Source: DASSFG01 sp035550375 (GTDB lineage: Bacteria; Planctomycetota; Planctomycetia; Pirellulales; JAICIG01). From it: a stretch of 64,000 bases of DNA. The stretch lies in contig DASZPH010000045.1 in assembly GCA_035550375.1 (NCBI GenBank), forward strand, positions 62,001-126,000, given 5' to 3'. The first letter of the stretch is position 1. Each line of letters starts with the position of its first letter. This document shows positions 61,381-64,000 of this stretch, piece by piece. A model generated the notes under the pieces. That model had not been told where the DNA came from. It did no database searches and saw only the letters and a program-made list of their open reading frames with translations. The position numbers were made by a program, and so were the translations under genes.

Positions 61381-62091
61381 TCAAGTTGTAGAGGTGGGCG
61401 TGGGTGGGATCGAAGCGAGGCCGGCGTCGGCCGGCGTCAACAGTTCGTGTTGGCGCCTGGCGACCGAGTGGCGTATCTCGGGCAACAGATCGGCGAACGC
61501 CTCGGGCAGCACCGCCAGCCCGACCCGCCGCATGACCTGGTTCAACCGATAACACAGTTTGCCATCGTCGAGGTAATCCCACAAGAATCGCTCGCGGATA
61601 AACAGTGGAATAAAGTCGCCCAAGGCCAAGGGATGTCCCAAAGTTCCGGCGTGGCCGGCCGCCATCTTTCCCACGGCCCCTTCCAGCCAGCGGGGGTCGA
61701 GCGCGGCGAGGGCCTGGTAGTAGGCATCCAGTTGTTCCGGACACTGGGCGATCAGGCAGGCATCGAGCAAAATCTCAACCAGGATGTGTCCCAAAAAGCT
61801 GGGCCGCAAGCCGTCATCGGTCTCCAGGCCGTCGCGAATTAGGACCGTGAAGTTCCATGAGAGCTCAGCAAACGCGGCTGTGGCGTGAAACCAGCGGTCG
61901 TCGAAATGATGCTGCTCGATCCCCCGCGCTAAAGCCGCCAGGTGCGCATCGGCGTCGTCGACAAACGCCCGCGCGTGCTTGGAGCGCGCTTTGACCTTTC
62001 GGGCCACGACGTTCAGCCAGTCGGGCACGGCCGTGCCGGCCAGGAAATAGGGATCGTCGACGAACGCGCGGCCGTGGGCGAAATAGTTCAT
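61381..62091 (-). CDS. Hypothetical protein, distantly acyl-carrier-protein-phosphodiesterase-like
   Basis: 236 residues. It begins MNYFAHGRAFVDDPYFLAGT and has GIEQHHFDDRWFH and FLGHILVEILLDACLI. The MN-F/Y-AH start, the GIxxHxxxDxxF pattern and the helix with xxxHxxxExxLD recall AcpH, an HD-like hydrolase of 4'-phosphopantetheine from ACP. The similarity is weak. If correct, its position in an operon with CoaB would be interesting, as both act in coenzyme A/phosphopantetheine metabolism. First gene of the operon, 16 bases before the isomerase. Confidence 0.55.
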   Translation of the reverse strand: MNYFAHGRAFVDDPYFLAGTAVPDWLNVVARKVKARSKHARAFVDDADAHLAALARGIEQHHFDDRWFHATAAFAELSWNFTVLIRDGLETDDGLRPSFLGHILVEILLDACLIAQCPEQLDAYYQALAALDPRWLEGAVGKMAAGHAGTLGHPLALGDFIPLFIRERFLWDYLDDGKLCYRLNQVMRRVGLAVLPEAFADLLPEIRHSVARRQHELLTPADAGLASIPPTPTSTT

Positions 62092-62386
62092 CCGAAAGCA
62101 GCAGCAACCCGTGATCTTGCGGGCGACGACCTGATACGCCGAGAGGAGCCGAACCGGTTAAGAAACGTCAAAGTAAAGTCTTAACGGCCCCAATTCGAGG
62201 CAGCGCAAGCCTTCGGGAATTTCTTTCCCTGACTTGAGCGGATCTCATGCGAACCGACCGTAGACACTCGAGCACTTGCGCGGTCGTGTACGTTGGACCT
62301 TGACGCCCCGCTGCCAACCGGTCCTTCGGCCCACGGAGGCTTCCTGCATAGTTTCAACCAGGTGCCTAACCACCCGCTTCCCGGGG

Positions 62387-63544
62387 TCAGCCTATCTCCA
62401 CCCATTGGCCGCTCTTGGCGCTGCCGAGCACGGCGTCGCACACCTTTTGCGTGTGCAGCGCGCTGCGAAAATCGGGTTGGACCGGTTTGCCCGTGTCGAG
62501 CGATTCCAAAAAGTCCGCCAGGGCGTTGATGAAGGTGTGCTCGTAGCCGATCGTGCAGCCCGGCACCCACCAGTTTTTCATGTAAGGGTGCTCGCCGTTG
62601 GTGACGTGGATTTTCTGCCAGCCCGTGAGATGGCTTTCGATCTTCGCGCCGGTCTTCGGGTCGGCGTATTTGAAGTACTGCAGGTACTGCGGGTCTTCCA
62701 GGTCGAAGAAGACGCTTCCCGACTGCCCGTTGAGCTCGAACGTGTTGTAGTTCTTGCGGCCGCGGGCGTAGCGGGTGCTCTCGAACGTTCCCATCGAACC
62801 GTTGGCGAACTGCGCCAGGAACATGCAGGCGTCGTCGATGCCGACCGGCTGCACCTTGCCCGTCTCTTGGTGCACGCGCTGCTTGACGAAGGTCTCGGTG
62901 GCGGCGGTCACGCGGCGGATCGGCCCGTTGAGCCATTCGGCCGTGTCGATCGAGTGTGCCAGCAGGTCGCCGGTCACGCCCGATCCGGCCACGTCGACGT
63001 CCAGCCGCCAGAGGGCGGCGCCGCCTTGCGGCACGTCTTCGGCGATTGTCCAGTCTTGCAGATAGGTGGCCCGATAGTGAAAGGGCCGGCCGATGCGTCC
63101 TTCGTCGACAAGCTGCTTGGCCAGGGCGATGGCGGGGACGCGGCGGTAGTTGAACCAGACCATGTTCGGCACGCCCGCCTTCTCCACGACCGCCACCATC
63201 TCTTCGCCTTCCGCTACGTTCATGGCCAGCGGTTTTTCGCAGAGGATCATCTTGCCCGCCTTGGCGGCGGCGAGCACGATCTCGTGGTGCGTGTTGTTGG
63301 GCGAGCCGATGTCGATCAGGTCGATGTCCTTCCGCTCGATCAGCTTCCGCCAGTCGGTCTCATACGATTCGTAGCCCCAGTTCTGGGCGAAGGCTTTGAT
63401 CTTTTCTTCGTTGCGGGCGCAACAGGCCTTGAGCACAGGGCGGCGCCCGCGGGCAAAGAACTGGCTTACCTGGCGATACGCGTTGGAATGGGCCCGGCCC
63501 ATGAAGCCGTAGCCGATCATGCCGACGTTAAGTGGTTTGGTCAT
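62387..63544 (-). CDS. Gfo/Idh/MocA family NAD(P)-dependent oxidoreductase
   Basis: 385 residues. The Rossmann start LNVGMIGYGFMGRAHSNAY, the SPNNTHHEIVLAAAKAG turn and the catalytic EKPLAMN are diagnostic. The C-terminal domain includes AGSGVTGDLLAHSIDTAEWLNG with the Asp-x3-His pair that usually acts in catalysis. It oxidises or isomerises a sugar or inositol derivative. It follows a partly visible gene on the same strand, with a GxxExxY remnant and small inverted repeats lying between them. Confidence 0.93.
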   Translation of the reverse strand: MTKPLNVGMIGYGFMGRAHSNAYRQVSQFFARGRRPVLKACCARNEEKIKAFAQNWGYESYETDWRKLIERKDIDLIDIGSPNNTHHEIVLAAAKAGKMILCEKPLAMNVAEGEEMVAVVEKAGVPNMVWFNYRRVPAIALAKQLVDEGRIGRPFHYRATYLQDWTIAEDVPQGGAALWRLDVDVAGSGVTGDLLAHSIDTAEWLNGPIRRVTAATETFVKQRVHQETGKVQPVGIDDACMFLAQFANGSMGTFESTRYARGRKNYNTFELNGQSGSVFFDLEDPQYLQYFKYADPKTGAKIESHLTGWQKIHVTNGEHPYMKNWWVPGCTIGYEHTFINALADFLESLDTGKPVQPDFRSALHTQKVCDAVLGSAKSGQWVEIG

Positions 63545-63570
63545 GGCGAAGTCTCAGCAGGGTAACAAGG

Positions 63571-63753
63571 AAACCACGAATACACGAATGACACGAATAA
63601 ACAACAGAGGACGATCAACGGACAATCCGCTCGTATTCCAGCTTTGGATGGTGGCCAAAGTTGATCAGCAGGCCAAGCTTGTAGCCCGTCGCCTTGAGAT
63701 AGTTGTGGACTTGGGTTCGGTGTTCGTCACAAAGTTCCTTGTGATTCGTGGTT
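63571..63753. repeat. Inverted repeat AACCACGAAT flanking a GxxExxY remnant
   Basis: AACCACGAAT at 63572-63581 and its exact complement ATTCGTGGTT at 63744-63753 enclose 162 bases. The left copy is followed by two more ACGAAT units (63584-63589 and 63593-63598). The right copy directly abuts the stop codon of the next gene. Confidence 0.65.
63615..63743 (-). pseudogene. GxxExxY protein, C-terminal remnant
   Basis: On the reverse strand the frame ending in TGA at 63617-63615 reads ELCDEHRTQVHNYLKATG, then YKLGLLINFGHHPKLE and YERIVR. These are the last 40-odd residues of GxxExxY proteins (nuclease-like small proteins). The N-terminal two thirds, including the GxxExxY motif itself, are missing, and no start codon with ribosome site is nearby. 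A decayed copy, between short inverted repeats. Confidence 0.75.
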
Positions 63754-64000
63754 CTATTCCTTCCAGCCGTGCGCGTCGCGCACCGAGATCATGGCGGCGA
63801 GGATGCTGTTCCAGGTCTCGGGCTTCATCATCACGGCGTTGGGGAACATGCAGCCGTCCCAGCAGATGTGGCGGAAGTTCTTGGTGAGGTTTCCGTGCTC
63901 GTCGCGCAGCCAGTAACCGGCATCGCGTGCGATGTTCAGCTTGCCGTTGGGGTCGTTCGGCAGGCAGTGCCGGCCGGTCTTGTCGTGCGAGCCGGACCCG
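63754..64000 (-). CDS. C-terminal part of an unidentified protein
   Basis: 81 residues up to a TAG at 63756-63754; the gene runs off the right edge. Visible residues include GSHDKTGRHCLPNDPNGKL, AGYWLRDEHGNLTKNFRH, ICWDGCMFPNAVMM and ISVRDAHGWKE. The frame is clean and continuous. By position it is upstream of the Gfo/Idh gene and likely shares its pathway. The family was not recognised from this part. Confidence 0.6.
   Translation of the reverse strand, partial: GSGSHDKTGRHCLPNDPNGKLNIARDAGYWLRDEHGNLTKNFRHICWDGCMFPNAVMMKPETWNSILAAMISVRDAHGWKE

Noticed and set aside
62181..62936. Reverse-strand 251-codon frame overlapping the end of the Gfo/Idh gene
   Set aside because: It is out of frame with a well-supported oxidoreductase and rich in Arg/Pro/Gly, as expected for a shadow frame.

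Overview
The window reads as chromosomal DNA from a GC-rich, diderm planctomycete, probably of the Pirellulales type. The evidence is a cluster of lineage-typical families: a PVC-type beta-propeller/cytochrome c protein fused to a ThuA domain, a DUF1501 Tat-exported protein, a DUF1571 protein, a small membrane protein with the N-terminal NPYxxP signature, Gfo/Idh and TIM-barrel sugar enzymes, and many secreted proteins of unknown function. KdsA, an outer-membrane barrel, a Tat-exported molybdenum enzyme and an ExbB/ExbD motor imply an LPS-bearing outer membrane. No rRNA, tRNA, CRISPR array, intact transposase or prophage was recognised.

Layout. 1-7 kb: edge of an enolase-superfamily gene, a QueD-like protein, HDOD and TPR proteins, a glycosyltransferase coupled to a BshC-like protein, and an outer-membrane barrel. 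7-11 kb: one very large hybrid histidine kinase. 11.6-18.7 kb: an envelope-stress-like block with a DUF1328 protein, a CPA1 antiporter, a four-gene PspA operon containing two paralogous membrane proteins, and a wax-synthase-like acyltransferase with a small membrane partner. 18.7-25 kb: a two-subunit isoquinoline-oxidoreductase-type Mo enzyme and a tandem pair of secreted paralogues, one frameshifted. 25.4-32.1 kb: three secreted proteins (heme/ThuA giant, CE1-like esterase, DUF1501). 32.3-39.7 kb: a four-gene Tol/Exb-like operon whose last gene is an unusual composite of beta-propeller, membrane anchor, stalk and squalene-cyclase-like toroid.

39.77-43.05 kb: a visibly more AT-rich segment bounded by about 55-bp imperfect terminal inverted repeats and a perfect 6-bp direct repeat (GAGGTG). 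It has the anatomy of a transposed element but no transposase. It carries a HigB toxin, a HigA antitoxin fused to an ImmA/IrrE peptidase, a co-transcribed third protein and three small genes. This is the best candidate for a little-described system in the window.

43-64 kb: a TPR-thioredoxin fusion, an RND/MMPL exporter, a creatininase-family protein, a three-domain DNA ligase D, an MBL hydrolase, a DUF1571 protein, kdsA coupled to a lipoprotein, a nucleotidyltransferase-HD fusion, an SH3-like exported protein, CoaB, sugar enzymes, and a decayed GxxExxY gene between small inverted repeats. Two intergenic regions hold strongly structured sequences: a nearly fully paired 70-nt four-way junction at 54299-54368, and a long multi-stem element at 57368-57519.

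All functional assignments are from reading the sequence and family knowledge; no database search was run.
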